NCBI RefSeq assembly: GCF_021147775.1
Contig: NZ_JAGTPK010000010.1
Span: 62,001-126,000, forward strand
Length of the DNA stretch: 64,000 nucleotides
Reading direction: 5' to 3'
Origin: Pseudomonas californiensis
GTDB lineage: Bacteria; Pseudomonadota; Gammaproteobacteria; Pseudomonadales; Pseudomonadaceae
Part shown: positions 40,219-50,141 of the stretch, in pieces
Position numbering within the stretch: position 1 is the stretch's first letter
Layout of the letters: each line of letters opens with the position of its first letter
Notes under the pieces: generated by a model
The model's input: only the letters and a program-made list of their open reading frames with translations
Told to the model about the DNA's origin: nothing
Databases searched by the model: none
Translations under genes and position numbers: made by a program

Positions 40219-41043
40219 TCAGATATCAAACGCTTCGATTGCACTTTTGGCGTTGGCATCCAGCTTGCTCTGAACGGTATCCCGTACACCGTTATAAACA
40301 CGGGTGTTGAACACCAGGCTGTTTTCACCGAGATACGTTTCCACCTGGCTGTCCTGCCATTCCCAGAACAATACGTTGGTGACCTCACTGTCTGCCTGGA
40401 AGCTGACCCCGGCCATCGCCAGTGTCACAGTCCCATCCGACGACTCCGCGCAGGACGCAATACGAAAGCTGCCACCCCGGTGCGTTTTGGAGTGCTTTTC
40501 AAACAGCCGCAGCGGCTCTTTTTTGGCGCTCAGTGCCGTCACGGCATCCTTGGCGACTTTCAGCATTGCCAACGAGGCAGGACCTGGCAGGGCCGCAGCG
40601 GCGATGGCGGAGCCCAGAATCTCAAGGCCGACTTCATCCATGCTGAATCGCTGTTGAGTGGCACGATAGCGTGCGTAACGCCAGTGGCTGGACAGCCAGC
40701 CCATGACTGCCAGTGTTTCATTGAATTTGCCGTACCACTGGTCGCCCTGCGTTTCAGGGTTGAATGCCTTGTTGGCGGTCAGCGTGGCAAGCAACAGGGA
40801 ATCCTTGACGTCTTCCTTGTTCTGACGCGACACGCCCTCGGCAAAGGCAACAACGCTGCCCCCGACTATGGCACCTTCGGCTTCCTCAACGCTCTCAATG
40901 CCGTCAACCACTGTCGACATCTCAGGCAGCGGTGCCATGAAAGCCATCGGGGTGGTCTGCGGCATCAGTTGCTCGACCAACGAACGCGAGCCATCGGCCA
41001 GGGTGCAGGCGGCAATGTAGCCACGTTGTGAACTGTTATCCAT
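40219..41043 (-). CDS. Six-paralog family, member A, long form (unknown function)
   Basis: A 274-residue protein, first gene of the operon. Blocks: VVAFAEGVSRQNKEDVKDSL (residues 64-83), WYGKFNETLAVMGWLSSHWR (103-122), a hydrophobic stretch GLEILGSAIAAAALPGPASL (139-158), RLFEKHSK (179-186), SFRIASCAES (192-201), FWEWQDSQ (226-233) and FNTRVYNGVRDTV (245-257). No signal peptide. ATG 41043 has AAAGGGAAG 8 nt upstream. Secondary structure looks helical at the N-terminus and beta-rich after residue 190 (inference). Not recognised as any named family. Confidence 0.82.
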   Translation of the reverse strand: MDNSSQRGYIAACTLADGSRSLVEQLMPQTTPMAFMAPLPEMSTVVDGIESVEEAEGAIVGGSVVAFAEGVSRQNKEDVKDSLLLATLTANKAFNPETQGDQWYGKFNETLAVMGWLSSHWRYARYRATQQRFSMDEVGLEILGSAIAAAALPGPASLAMLKVAKDAVTALSAKKEPLRLFEKHSKTHRGGSFRIASCAESSDGTVTLAMAGVSFQADSEVTNVLFWEWQDSQVETYLGENSLVFNTRVYNGVRDTVQSKLDANAKSAIEAFDI

Positions 41044-41406
41044 GATCGTTACTTCCCTTTAATTTCATTAATCCATTCATTCAAGCGTCCTGGTGGACAG
41101 AGGCGAGATTAGTGAATTAATCGAAACGAATGTTCAGCCACTTTTCAGGACATGCGAGTGTTTGAGCAGTCGCAAAACGCCAACAACGTAAAACATGCAC
41201 ATTTCATCCAGACGATTTCAGCCCTTGGAACAGGGCAGCAAAGAACATTCCTGGATTAGCTGAGGAATTCAGCTACGGGCGGCATAGAAAGGCAGGTGCC
41301 AATTCGCTCACCACGTCCGGCGATTGACTAGCCTCAGGTTGCCGTAGGGCGACTGGTTTTCGGCATTTCCCCACATGTCATTGAGGAAATGCCGACACTG
41401 CCAGCG
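41044..41406. other. Intergenic region between the paralog operon and cobJ
   Basis: 363 nt without a gene. It must contain the promoter of the paralog operon, in the AT-rich part at 41050-41140. It also holds three hairpins: GCCCT/AGGGC (41221-41236), TAGCTGA/TCAGCTA (41257-41275) and an 11-bp stem TCGGCATTTCC/GGAAATGCCGA (41360-41395) just after the cobJ stop. The last is probably the 3' end of the cob operon, although no T-run follows on the minus strand. Confidence 0.5.
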
Positions 41407-43110
41407 TCACTTGGCTGGTTTTTCACCGTACCAGCGTGGCGTGTACACCCAATTACCGCCCTCGTTGCGAGGGAACACACAGGTAAGGGACGAGCCGATC
41501 AGCACCATGGTGCGCATATCCACTTGGTCCGGGGTCAGCTCACCCAAGGTGATGACACGCAGCGTTTGCCCCGGACGACCAATATCGCGCCCAAGTGTGA
41601 CCGGGGTTTGCGGATTTCGATGCTGGCGCACGATTTCCAGTGCCCGCCCCAGTTGCCACGGCCTTGAGCGGGAAATGGGGTTATAGAACGCCAGCGCAAG
41701 ATCCGCCTGACAGGCAAGGTCCAGGCGTTTTTCGATGATGTCCCACGGTTTGAGGTTGTCCGACAGCGACAGAACGCAGAAGTCGTGGCCCAGCGGCGCC
41801 CCGGCCTGGGCGGCGGTGGCCAGCGAGGCAGAGACACCGGGCAGGATTTCCAGCTCGACGCGGTGCCACTCAGGGTCAGCGGACTCATGCAACGCCTCAA
41901 GCACCGCCGACGCCATGGCGAAAACACCGGGATCGCCAGACGAGACCACGACCACCGAGCGCCCTTGCGCAGCGAGGTCGAAGGCGTGCCGCGCGCGCAT
42001 CATTTCTTCACGATTGTCGGTGCAATGCAGCACCTGATCAGCACGAAACGGCCCAGCCATACGGACATAGGTTTCATAGCCGAGCACATCATTGGCGCGC
42101 GCGAGTTCTGCCTTGACCGCAGGCACCATCAGATCAGCTGCGCCGGGGCCGAGGCCGATCACCGCAAGCCGACCCCGGCCACGGCCGATCTGTTGCACAT
42201 CCAGAGGCTGTGCAGCGATGGCGATCGCCATGTCGCTGCTCAGTGCAACCGGGGGCAGCAATTGAGGCACTGCGCCCATGGCCATGTCACTTGCCGACCC
42301 GGCAAGTGCGAAACGCAGCGTGATACCCAGCTCAGCGGCGGCATGATGCAATTGTGCGTTGGCCATGTGCGTGTCAGGCGCCAGCAGGCAGGCCAGCGAT
42401 TGCTCGGCGATACGTGCATCGCGCAAGGCAGAGCGGACCTGGTCGGCCAGCCCGGCGCTGATTGTCGTCACCGCCACCAGCACGCAGCGTGGGTAGATCT
42501 GCAACTCGTTGAGCGACGGCTCACGCAAGGCACAGTCCACATGAATCGCCCGCTCAGCGTGCGGGTCTTCAGGCAATTGCGCAGCGGCCAGCCACGGCGC
42601 TTCACCTTCGATACGAACTGGCTCGCCAGACAGCAGGTCGGAAACGAAGCGCTTGCCCAGTTCGAGATCGCCCAATGCATAGCCGCCTGGAGGATTCAGC
42701 AGGCAGGTGCCAAAGCGCAATTCGCCACTGGTGGTGATCGCAGGAGCAACGCCAAGGCCGCTCGCAAGAGCCCGTGCCATGACATTTACACCGCCCAGGC
42801 CGCCCAGCAATGGCACTACCGCGCTACCGTCTTCGGCCACCGCCAGCACGGGCGGCTCTGCGCCTTTTTCCAGCAGCAGCGGGGCCAGCGTGCGAATCAC
42901 GATGCCCGCGGCACACAAGGCAATGATTGGCGTGTTCTGTTGGTACAGCTGACGCAGGGTGGCGCCAAACTCGCGGTAGGTGCTGTCAGCGCCCTGTACA
43001 CGATCAGCCAGCCCATGGATCAACGCGTCGGGATACAGCTGCTGAATCCGCCGCGCCGTGGCAAAGCTGCCGTTGCCCAGAATGACAATGGCCGGAGTGT
43101 GATCGGTCAT
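41407..43110 (-). CDS. cobJ: CbiG-CobJ fusion: precorrin-3B C17-methyltransferase with CbiG domain
   Basis: A 567-residue two-domain protein. Residues about 1-310 are CbiG-like (IVILGNGSFATARRIQQLYP, LLGGLGGVNVMARALA); residues from about 313 are a cobalamin-type methyltransferase (LAVIGLGPGAADLMVPA, VVVSSGDPGVFAMA, AFYNPISRSRPWQLG). CobJ methylates C17 and contracts the corrin ring. The fusion is the form I know from Pseudomonas. The ATG at 43110 overlaps the cobI stop by one base. Confidence 0.92.
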   Translation of the reverse strand: MTDHTPAIVILGNGSFATARRIQQLYPDALIHGLADRVQGADSTYREFGATLRQLYQQNTPIIALCAAGIVIRTLAPLLLEKGAEPPVLAVAEDGSAVVPLLGGLGGVNVMARALASGLGVAPAITTSGELRFGTCLLNPPGGYALGDLELGKRFVSDLLSGEPVRIEGEAPWLAAAQLPEDPHAERAIHVDCALREPSLNELQIYPRCVLVAVTTISAGLADQVRSALRDARIAEQSLACLLAPDTHMANAQLHHAAAELGITLRFALAGSASDMAMGAVPQLLPPVALSSDMAIAIAAQPLDVQQIGRGRGRLAVIGLGPGAADLMVPAVKAELARANDVLGYETYVRMAGPFRADQVLHCTDNREEMMRARHAFDLAAQGRSVVVVSSGDPGVFAMASAVLEALHESADPEWHRVELEILPGVSASLATAAQAGAPLGHDFCVLSLSDNLKPWDIIEKRLDLACQADLALAFYNPISRSRPWQLGRALEIVRQHRNPQTPVTLGRDIGRPGQTLRVITLGELTPDQVDMRTMVLIGSSLTCVFPRNEGGNWVYTPRWYGEKPAK

Positions 43111-43844
43111 CAGCCTTGCCACCTGTCGCCAGGGACAATAATCAGCGAAAAATACGGTGACGACATCGGGTCGACCTGATCCAGCGGCACGATTTTCTGA
43201 TTGGCCATGGTGGCTCGCTCGACATAAAGCGCACGCTCAGCCATGCCCAACTCTGTCAGCACTTCGCGGACCTTGTGGAAGTTACGGCCCAGTTTCATGA
43301 TCACGGCGGCGTCGGCATCCGCCAGCTTGCGTTTCAGGTCCTCATGGGACAACACACCGGACAACACTGACAGGCTCTGATTGCGGTACACCAACGGTGC
43401 GCCGAGCACCGACGCGCCACCGAGCATCGAACACACACCAGGGATGACCTCGGCTTCGTAACGCTCGGCCAGACGGTCGTGCAGGTACATGTAAGAACCG
43501 TAAAAGAACGGGTCGCCTTCACAGATCACGGCCACGTCGCGGCCTGCATCCAGATGCGCTGCCACTTGCAGGCTGGATTCGTCGTAAAAGTCGCTGATGA
43601 CCTTTTCGTAAGACAGCGGCGCCGGCAGTGCTTCGGTGGTCACCGGGTAAACCAGCGGCATCAGGGTCTGAACATCCTGCAAGTGCGCTTCGATAATCCC
43701 GAAGGCGTTGCCCTTTTTGCCCTTGGCCACGAAGTACGCCACCACCGGCGATTCACGCAGCAGGCGCAAGGCTTTGACAGTGATCAGCTCCGGGTCGCCG
43801 GGGCCGACACCCAGGCCAATCAATCGACCGCGTGCCTGCATCAT
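43110..43844 (-). CDS. cobI: Precorrin-2 C20-methyltransferase
   Basis: A 244-residue SAM methyltransferase of the corrin pathway. Signatures: [20 protein letters not shown] near the start, [20 protein letters not shown] and [18 protein letters not shown]. It adds a methyl at C20 of precorrin-2. It overlaps cobH by 4 bp (ATGA) and cobJ by one base, so the genes are translationally coupled. Confidence 0.94.
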   Translation of the reverse strand: MMQARGRLIGLGVGPGDPELITVKALRLLRESPVVAYFVAKGKKGNAFGIIEAHLQDVQTLMPLVYPVTTEALPAPLSYEKVISDFYDESSLQVAAHLDAGRDVAVICEGDPFFYGSYMYLHDRLAERYEAEVIPGVCSMLGGASVLGAPLVYRNQSLSVLSGVLSHEDLKRKLADADAAVIMKLGRNFHKVREVLTELGMAERALYVERATMANQKIVPLDQVDPMSSPYFSLIIVPGDRWQG

Positions 43845-44467
43845 TCGATCTCCGTGGCCAGTGCATTGACGGCAGCGACCGCCATGGCGCTGCCGCCACG
43901 ACGGCCCTGCATGATCACGAACGGCACGCCTCGGCTGTCGGCAGCAAGCATCGCCTTGGATTCGGCGGCGCCCACGAAACCGACCGGGAAGCCGAGAATC
44001 AGTGCCGGTTTTGGCGCGCCCGCATCGAGCATTTCCAGCAGATAGAACAGCGCCGTCGGCGCATTACCGATCACCACCACGCTGCCTTCGAGATGCGGCC
44101 GCCACAATTCGAGAGCCACGGCAGAGCGGGTGTTGCCCAGCTCCAGCGCCATCTCCCGCACACCTTCGTCATGCAGCGTGCAGATGATCGGGTTATTGGC
44201 GGGCAGCCGGGTGCGCGTAATACCTTCAGACACCATGCGCGCATCGCACAGGATCGGCGCACCGGCAGCCAGAGCGTTGCGCCCGGCCGTACCGGCACCC
44301 GGCGAGAAGCGCAGGTCTTCAATGACCTCGACCATTCCGCAGGCATGGATCACGCGCACGGCGAGTTTTTCCAGGTCGGCAGGGATCGTGTCCAGACGCG
44401 CTTCGGCGCGAATGATCGAGAAGGAGTTGCGATATATCTCCTGACCATCGCGGATGTAGTCAATCAT
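43841..44467 (-). CDS. cobH: Precorrin-8X methylmutase
   Basis: A 208-residue enzyme that moves a methyl from C11 to C12, giving hydrogenobyrinic acid. The catalytic His lies in [20 protein letters not shown] (His90 region), with [16 protein letters not shown] and [20 protein letters not shown] downstream. Both ends overlap neighbours by 4 bp. Confidence 0.94.
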   Translation of the reverse strand: MIDYIRDGQEIYRNSFSIIRAEARLDTIPADLEKLAVRVIHACGMVEVIEDLRFSPGAGTAGRNALAAGAPILCDARMVSEGITRTRLPANNPIICTLHDEGVREMALELGNTRSAVALELWRPHLEGSVVVIGNAPTALFYLLEMLDAGAPKPALILGFPVGFVGAAESKAMLAADSRGVPFVIMQGRRGGSAMAVAAVNALATEIE

Positions 44468-45804
44468 GCAGTGTTGCTCCGTGAGTCGGCGTTCAACTGC
44501 GCACCGACTGCTTCAATAGTAAGGTCACGCGCGCGCAGCTCACCAAAACCACTCTGGGCTGCGTCGCGATAATAAAGGTCATATCGGCCAGGCGAGACGG
44601 CCAGCAGGGTCACCGGCGCGACATGAGCGGCCGCGCACGAGCGATTGCACCCGGTCAGATGCACCGCCTGGCTGTCATGCAACAACGTAGCCAGTTGTCG
44701 GGCATCGCCCTTGGTGTCGGCCAGCCCTTTGGCACACCCGGCAGAGCCTGTGCACGCTACGATCTGCGCCAGCGGTTGATCGACCGAACCGATCAGGCCA
44801 GCCGCCTGCAACGCCACCATCACGCCCGCAGCCCGCTCGGCCGGCACGTTGGGCAGCAACAGGCTTTGCCAGGGGGTCAGGCGCAAGGTGCCGTCGCCCT
44901 GATCAAGCGCCAGTTGCGCCACCGCTGAAAGCAGCTGGGTATTCAGACGCCCCAGCGGCACAGCGGCACCCACCGCCACCAGACCCGACTGAGCCTGTGG
45001 ATAAATACCGATGTGCCGGTTTTGCTGAATCGCTGGGCGCTGCCAGCAGGTGATCGCAGGATCTACACGCAACTCCGTCTGTAAACGCGTTGAAAGCTGG
45101 CGGAGGATATCCTCTACCGGGACTTCGGCCAGCAGATGGCGCATGCGGGTTTGCTCAGGCCGGGCCAGATCAACAAACAGCTCCAACAAGGCGACCACCA
45201 GCGCCCGGCCCTCGGTCAGTGGCACTGCGGCCAACGGACGATCATGTGCGGGGCAACCTGCCAGCCCGAAACCGAGCAGCACTTCGCCATCGTGTACCAG
45301 CGCTGAAAGCCATACGTCATGTGGATGGTCCAGCATGACCAGTGCTTCGCCCGCATCCAGCGACAACGCGAATTTGGGTGACAGCTCGTGAAAGCGCGGA
45401 TGGGTCTCCAGTGCTTCGAGGATCTGCGCAGCCAGCGGGCGGGCATCGAACAGCATCTGTGGATCGAGCCCGGCCGTCGGGCTGAGCATCAGGTTGCGAA
45501 CATCGTCACTGTCGGGACTGGATGGCCCGAGACCTGCCGCCATCACAGTTTCGATCAAGCCATCGTGATCGGCCCCGATCCCGCGAATCTGCAGGTTGGA
45601 GCGGTTGGTGGCCTCGATCACGCCGCCGCCAAACGCCTGAGCGGCCTGTGCTACCACCACCGCCTGGTCGGCACGGATCACACCACCTGCCAGTTTGATC
45701 CGGCAGATGCCACCGTCCAGCGCCGGGACGATACGCAGCAACCCCGGACAGGCCGAGGGGCGTAGCGTTGCGGAGGCTGTGCGAGCGTACTTCTGCTCGT
45801 TCAA
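44464..45804 (-). CDS. cobG: Precorrin-3B synthase (aerobic, sirohaem/4Fe-4S)
   Basis: A 446-residue protein of the nitrite/sulfite reductase fold. The C-terminal cluster-binding motif is intact: CTGSAGC (C-x5-C), then GCNRSC (C-x3-C). It uses O2 to form precorrin-3B, so the pathway here is of the aerobic type at this step. The start is a TTG at 45804; no ATG or GTG is available before the in-frame stop upstream, and GGGTG precedes it by about 7 nt. It is divergent from cobL across 135 nt. Confidence 0.88.
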   Translation of the reverse strand: MNEQKYARTASATLRPSACPGLLRIVPALDGGICRIKLAGGVIRADQAVVVAQAAQAFGGGVIEATNRSNLQIRGIGADHDGLIETVMAAGLGPSSPDSDDVRNLMLSPTAGLDPQMLFDARPLAAQILEALETHPRFHELSPKFALSLDAGEALVMLDHPHDVWLSALVHDGEVLLGFGLAGCPAHDRPLAAVPLTEGRALVVALLELFVDLARPEQTRMRHLLAEVPVEDILRQLSTRLQTELRVDPAITCWQRPAIQQNRHIGIYPQAQSGLVAVGAAVPLGRLNTQLLSAVAQLALDQGDGTLRLTPWQSLLLPNVPAERAAGVMVALQAAGLIGSVDQPLAQIVACTGSAGCAKGLADTKGDARQLATLLHDSQAVHLTGCNRSCAAAHVAPVTLLAVSPGRYDLYYRDAAQSGFGELRARDLTIEAVGAQLNADSRSNTA

Positions 45805-45939
45805 TGGATCACCCGGTATGAACTGGCTGGAACTGGACGTGGATTAGAGCACTTGTACCCCGTTGGGCGCGGTATTATGCCTGCTTTGTCCGCAGGCATG
45901 AAAAGGCGCTCTGTCGGAAGTTCGGATTGAGGTGTGTAC

Positions 45940-47142
45940 ATGTCACCGTGGCTGACAGTCGTGGGAATCGGAGAGGACGGTTACAAAGGCCTGGGCAGGA
46001 ACGCCCGGCACGCTCTGTTGCAGGCCGATCAGGTGTTTGGCGGCCCACGTCAACTGGCGTTGCTGCCGCCCTGCATTCGTGCGGAGCGCCGAGCATGGCC
46101 GAGTCCGTTTTCTCTGAGCCCGGTGCTGGAACAGCGTGGCGCCGAGGTATGCGTACTTGCCAGCGGCGACCCGATGCTGTTTGGCGTGGGTGCCAGCCTG
46201 GCAAAGGTCGTCGCCATTGAAGAAATGCGCGTTCTGCCAGCACCCTCTTCCTATTCGTTGGCTGCCGCACGGTTGGGCTGGCCTTTGCAGGATGTGGTCA
46301 CGCTATCGGTGGTCGCCCGGCCAGTCGCAGCACTGAACGCCCATTTCCACCATGGCATGCGTCTGCTGGTGCTGAGCAACGATGGCAGCAGCCCGGCGAT
46401 CATCGCAGGTCTGCTGCGTGAGCGGGGCTACGGTCCCAGCCAGATGACCGTGATGGAGCACTTGGGCGGCGAGTCTGAAAGACGCGTCGACGGATTGGCC
46501 AGCGAATGGGGCAATCCTGACATTGCAGCACTTAATCTGGTCGCAATCGACTGTCGTACCGACGCGACAGCCCTGCGCCTGAGCCCTCTTGCGGGCCTGC
46601 CAGACAACGCCTTCGAGCATGACGGCCAGATCACCAAGCGCGACGTACGCGCCATCACCCTCGCCCGCCTTGCCCCGGTGCCCGGTGAGCTGCTGTGGGA
46701 TGTCGGCGCGGGCTGTGGCTCCATCGGCATTGAATGGATGCGCGCCCACCCGACCTGCCGTGCCATGGCCATCGAAGCAGACGAAGGCCGCCAGCAACTG
46801 ATCGAATTCAATCGCGACGCCCTCGGCGTGCCAGGCCTGCAACTGGTACGCGGCCATGCGCCACAAGCCCTCAACGGCCTGGAACGCCCCGACGCGATTT
46901 TCATCGGCGGCGGCGTGACGCGTGTTGGCGTGCTGGAAACCTGCTGGGAGCAGTTGCGCTCCGGCGGCCGTCTGGTCGCCAACGCCGTGACCCTGCAAAG
47001 CGAAACGGCGCTCATGAACTGGCGTGAAAAGCATGGCGGTGAGCTGACCCGCATCCACGTCGCGCACGCGAAGCCGTTGGGCGAATTTGATACCTGGCGT
47101 CAGGCGCTGCCGATCACGTTGCTGGAAGTGGTCAAACCCTGA
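45940..47142 (+). CDS. cobL: Precorrin-6Y C5,15-methyltransferase (decarboxylating), CbiE-CbiT fusion
   Basis: A 400-residue bifunctional enzyme. The N-terminal half is CbiE-like ([36 protein letters not shown]) and methylates C5 and C15; the C-terminal half is CbiT-like with SAM motif [17 protein letters not shown] and decarboxylates the C12 acetate. ATG 45940 has GAGGTG 6 nt upstream; a GTG at 45934 is less likely. Its stop overlaps cbiD by one base. Confidence 0.93.
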   Translation: MSPWLTVVGIGEDGYKGLGRNARHALLQADQVFGGPRQLALLPPCIRAERRAWPSPFSLSPVLEQRGAEVCVLASGDPMLFGVGASLAKVVAIEEMRVLPAPSSYSLAAARLGWPLQDVVTLSVVARPVAALNAHFHHGMRLLVLSNDGSSPAIIAGLLRERGYGPSQMTVMEHLGGESERRVDGLASEWGNPDIAALNLVAIDCRTDATALRLSPLAGLPDNAFEHDGQITKRDVRAITLARLAPVPGELLWDVGAGCGSIGIEWMRAHPTCRAMAIEADEGRQQLIEFNRDALGVPGLQLVRGHAPQALNGLERPDAIFIGGGVTRVGVLETCWEQLRSGGRLVANAVTLQSETALMNWREKHGGELTRIHVAHAKPLGEFDTWRQALPITLLEVVKP

Positions 47143-48254
47143 TGCGTGAGGAAACCGCAGAACAGCCCGCCCCTCTGCGCAGCGGCCTGACCACGGGCAG
47201 TTGCGCGACTGCAACCAGCCTGGCGGCGGCGCGGCTGCTGCTCGGCGGGCAGGCCTGCGACGCGGTCGAGATTGTCTTGCCCAAAGGCAAACAGGTGCAG
47301 ATGCGCCTGGAATTCTGCCGCCTTGTGGATAACTTCGCCGAAGCAGGCACGCTCAAGGATGCCGGTGACGATCCTGACGTGACACATGGCGCGCTGGTAT
47401 ATGCCCGGGTCCGGCTGCGAGCTGTGCCAGGCGTAAGCTTCGTGGCGGGAGCGGGCGTTGGCACCGTGACCCGCCCGGGTCTGGTACTGGACGTCGGTGA
47501 GCCGGCCATCAACCCGGTGCCTCGGCGCATGATGACCGAGCACCTGATGCAGTTGGCGGTGGAGATGGCGCACCGCGGTGGCTTCGAGGTAACGATTGGC
47601 GTTGAAGGCGGCGAAGCCCTGGCCCTGAAAACCATGAACCCGCGATTGGGCATTCTTGGCGGCCTGTCGATTCTGGGCACCAGCGGCATTGTCCGGCCGT
47701 TTTCCTGCGCCGCCTACATCGCTTCGATTCATCAAGGCATTGATGTCGCCACCACCAACGGCTATCTGCACATCGCCGCCTGCACCGGCAACGCCAGCGA
47801 AGACACCATGCGCCGCGTGTACAACATTCCAGACATCGCCCTGATCGAAATGGGCGATTTCGTCGGTGCTGTGCTCAAGCATCTGCGCAAGGTGCCGGTG
47901 GACAAGTTGAGCCTGTGCGGCGGCTTCGGCAAGATCAGTAAACTGGCTGCCGGCCATATGGATCTGCATAGCCGTCACTCCAGCATCGACCTGCCACAAC
48001 TGGCGACCTGGGCTGCAGACGTCGGCGCGAACGAGCACTTGCAACAACAGATTCGCGACGCCAACACCAGTCAGCAGGCCCTGGCCATGAGCGCCGCAGC
48101 GGGGATCGCGCTGGGCGATGCGGTCTGTCAGCACGCGCTGGATTTTGCCCGCAGCGTGGTGCCTGGCCAGGTTCAGGTAGAAGTGTTCGCCATTGACCGC
48201 CAGGGCGGTATCGTCGGACGCGCAGGCGTTGAACAGGCCGAGGGGCAATCATGA
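47142..48254 (+). CDS. cbiD: Cobalt-precorrin-5B C1-methyltransferase CbiD
   Basis: A 370-residue protein starting the family block [20 protein letters not shown] at residue 11, with [20 protein letters not shown] and [17 protein letters not shown] downstream. CbiD replaces CobF in many species: it methylates C1 although the rest of the pathway is aerobic. It overlaps cobL by one base and cobK by four. Confidence 0.94.
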   Translation: MREETAEQPAPLRSGLTTGSCATATSLAAARLLLGGQACDAVEIVLPKGKQVQMRLEFCRLVDNFAEAGTLKDAGDDPDVTHGALVYARVRLRAVPGVSFVAGAGVGTVTRPGLVLDVGEPAINPVPRRMMTEHLMQLAVEMAHRGGFEVTIGVEGGEALALKTMNPRLGILGGLSILGTSGIVRPFSCAAYIASIHQGIDVATTNGYLHIAACTGNASEDTMRRVYNIPDIALIEMGDFVGAVLKHLRKVPVDKLSLCGGFGKISKLAAGHMDLHSRHSSIDLPQLATWAADVGANEHLQQQIRDANTSQQALAMSAAAGIALGDAVCQHALDFARSVVPGQVQVEVFAIDRQGGIVGRAGVEQAEGQS

Positions 48255-48967
48255 AGCGGATTCTGTTATTGGGTGGTATTACCGAAGCGCTGGCCATCGC
48301 CCGGACGCTTGGACCAGAGCACATCTACAGCCTCGCAGGCGTGGGCCGGGTGCCCACCGACCTCGCGTGTGACTTGAAGGTCGGTGGCTATGGCGGCGCT
48401 GAGGGCATGGCGCAATTCATCCGCGAGCAGCGGGTTGATCTGCTGCTGGATGCCACCCATCCCTATGCCGCTCAAATCAGTCGCAATGCTGCACTCGCAG
48501 CGCAGCTGGCAGACATTCCATGCTGGGCATTGCGCCGTACCGCCTGGCAGGCTGGCCCCGAGGATGACTGGCGCGAAGTGGCCGACTGGTCAGAGCTGGT
48601 GGCAGCACTGGCTCCCTTCGAACGCCCACTGTTTACCCTCGGCCGTGAGCCACTGCAGCACCTCGACGAGATCCCGGCGCACCAGTTCTGGACCCTGCGC
48701 GCACTTGATCCCTACCCTGGCAACGAGCGCTGCGACGTGATCGGTGCGCGTGGTCCTTTCCTGCTGGAAGACGAACGTCGCCTCTTCGAACAACGCAATA
48801 TCGACGTCTTGATCAGCAAAAACAGCGGCAGCAGCTCCACCGAACCCAAACTGGACGTAGCCCGCGAACGCGGCATGCCCGTCCTGATCCTCAAGCGCCC
48901 CGAACTTCCAGCCGTCGACCGGGTACTGTGGAGCGTCGAAGAAGTGCTGAGTGCGTTAGCGCAGTAA
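48251..48967 (+). CDS. cobK: Precorrin-6A reductase
   Basis: A 238-residue NAD(P)H reductase of precorrin-6A. Family motifs: [18 protein letters not shown] at the start, [19 protein letters not shown], and [20 protein letters not shown] near the end. It is the last gene of the plus-strand cob unit. A GGCCGCC/GGCGGCC inverted repeat (48974-48980, 49029-49035) follows the stop in a 253-nt gap with no other gene. Confidence 0.92.
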   Translation: MKRILLLGGITEALAIARTLGPEHIYSLAGVGRVPTDLACDLKVGGYGGAEGMAQFIREQRVDLLLDATHPYAAQISRNAALAAQLADIPCWALRRTAWQAGPEDDWREVADWSELVAALAPFERPLFTLGREPLQHLDEIPAHQFWTLRALDPYPGNERCDVIGARGPFLLEDERRLFEQRNIDVLISKNSGSSSTEPKLDVARERGMPVLILKRPELPAVDRVLWSVEEVLSALAQ

Positions 48968-49220
48968 CGTCGAGGCCGCCTGTTCGCGAGCAAAGAGACA
49001 ATAGCCATGCTTTCACGGGACAGCACCGGGCGGCCTTGCGCTTGATGGCGAAGGCGACCTGCCCATGATGATCTGATGCACGCAGCACTGAATGACATTG
49101 CGTTGGCCTATGGCATGACGCATAGCGCACGCGACACCCGACCACAGCCTGGCCTTTTTACTTATTCTCTGGATTCAGGCTAAATGACAGGGTTTATCGC
49201 TAACAAGAACGGAAACTGTC

Positions 49221-49607
49221 ATGTCCCCACGCCGGACGACATCGGTCTGGATTGCCTGCTTTGCAGTGCTGTTCAGCCTGTTGGCCATCCCTCTGTCACC
49301 GAATACGCCTCAGGCTTCGGGTGAGCAGGCGCTGTGGAGCACGTTCTGTAGCGGTGGCGGGACGCGTCTGGTGGCGGTTTCCCTGGGCGAGGCGCCGCAC
49401 AGTATTCCCGAGCAACCGCGCCATTCGGCGATGCAGCACTGCCCTTGCTGTTCGGGCTCGGTGCTTGTGGTTATCCCGTCTGGCTTCACCCATGGTTTGG
49501 TTGCTCGCCTGGAGGAAGAACCCTTTCCGCCTGCCATTTTCCTGATTCACACGCCACCACGTCCGCAATGGCCGAGCGCCAATCCTCGAGCCTCTCCACC
49601 GGTCTGA
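49221..49607 (+). CDS. DUF2946-type protein with CxxC-like motif
   Basis: A 128-residue protein with an N-terminal hydrophobic segment (VWIACFAVLFSLLAIPLS) that is either a signal or an anchor, then HSAMQHCPCCSG, a His/Cys motif typical of DUF2946 proteins near copper genes. The C-terminus is Pro-rich. It starts the copper-type gene set (49-52 kb). Metal binding is inference from motif and neighbours. Confidence 0.72.
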   Translation: MSPRRTTSVWIACFAVLFSLLAIPLSPNTPQASGEQALWSTFCSGGGTRLVAVSLGEAPHSIPEQPRHSAMQHCPCCSGSVLVVIPSGFTHGLVARLEEEPFPPAIFLIHTPPRPQWPSANPRASPPV

Positions 49608-49660
49608 TCCGCTGTCCTCGCGTTGCAACGCACCTGACTGGTTTGACCGGAGATACCCCA

Positions 49661-50128
49661 ATGCTGAAAAAAGCCCTCGTGCTGGCCGCGTTACTGCTGC
49701 CTGCCTGTTTCGCCCATGCCCATCAATACACCGCAGGCCCGTTGCTGATCGGTCATCCCTGGTCCATGGCATTGCCGCCCAACGCGCCGACGGTCGCGGC
49801 GTATTTCACCATCGAGAACAAGGGCGACAGCGCAGACCGTCTGCTCGGCGTGGATACCCCGATTGCCGGTCAGGCGCAGCTGCACGAGCATGTTCAGGCT
49901 GACGGTTTGATGAAAATGCAGCACGTAGCGGCCGTTGACGTTCCAGCCGGTGCCACGGTGAGCTTCGCGCCCATGGCCTGGCACGTCATGCTGCTCGATC
50001 TGAAAGACCGCTCGAAGCTGATCGCTGGCGAGCGCTTTCCACTCGTCCTGCATTTTGAAAAAGCCGGGGATGTCGAGGTTCAGGTTGTGGTCGTAAAACA
50101 GGCCCCCGAACCTCAACACGCGCACTGA
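49661..50128 (+). CDS. Periplasmic copper chaperone PCu(A)C
   Basis: A 155-residue exported protein (signal MLKKALVLAALLLPACFAHA) with the PCu(A)C copper site: His in QLHEHVQADGLMKM, and HVML about 25 residues after the Met pair, i.e. the H-x(n)-M...H-x-M pattern. It binds Cu(I) and hands it to the CuA centre of cytochrome oxidase or to uptake systems. A His-rich C-terminus (EPQHAH) adds to the copper link. ATG 49661 was chosen for the signal peptide. Confidence 0.88.
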   Translation: MLKKALVLAALLLPACFAHAHQYTAGPLLIGHPWSMALPPNAPTVAAYFTIENKGDSADRLLGVDTPIAGQAQLHEHVQADGLMKMQHVAAVDVPAGATVSFAPMAWHVMLLDLKDRSKLIAGERFPLVLHFEKAGDVEVQVVVVKQAPEPQHAH

Positions 50129-50141
50129 GTAGCAACCAACC

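Noticed and set aside
39308..40273. Plus-strand frames of 321 and 273 codons opposite the paralog operon (39308-40273, 40210-41031)
   Set aside because: The minus-strand frames at the same place are paralogous to each other over their whole length, which the plus frames are not, and they have ribosome binding sites.
41360..41395. Standard rho-independent terminator after cobJ
   Set aside because: The stem is strong, but on the minus strand it is followed by AAAACC, not a T-run, so it was listed only as a hairpin in the intergenic region.
41785..43179. A 464-codon plus-strand frame opposite cobJ
   Set aside because: Shadow of the CbiG-CobJ fusion, which has complete family motifs.
45805..45939. 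Cobalamin riboswitch between cobG and cobL
   Set aside because: The gap is only 135 nt and shows no B12-box-like conserved core or large stem structure.
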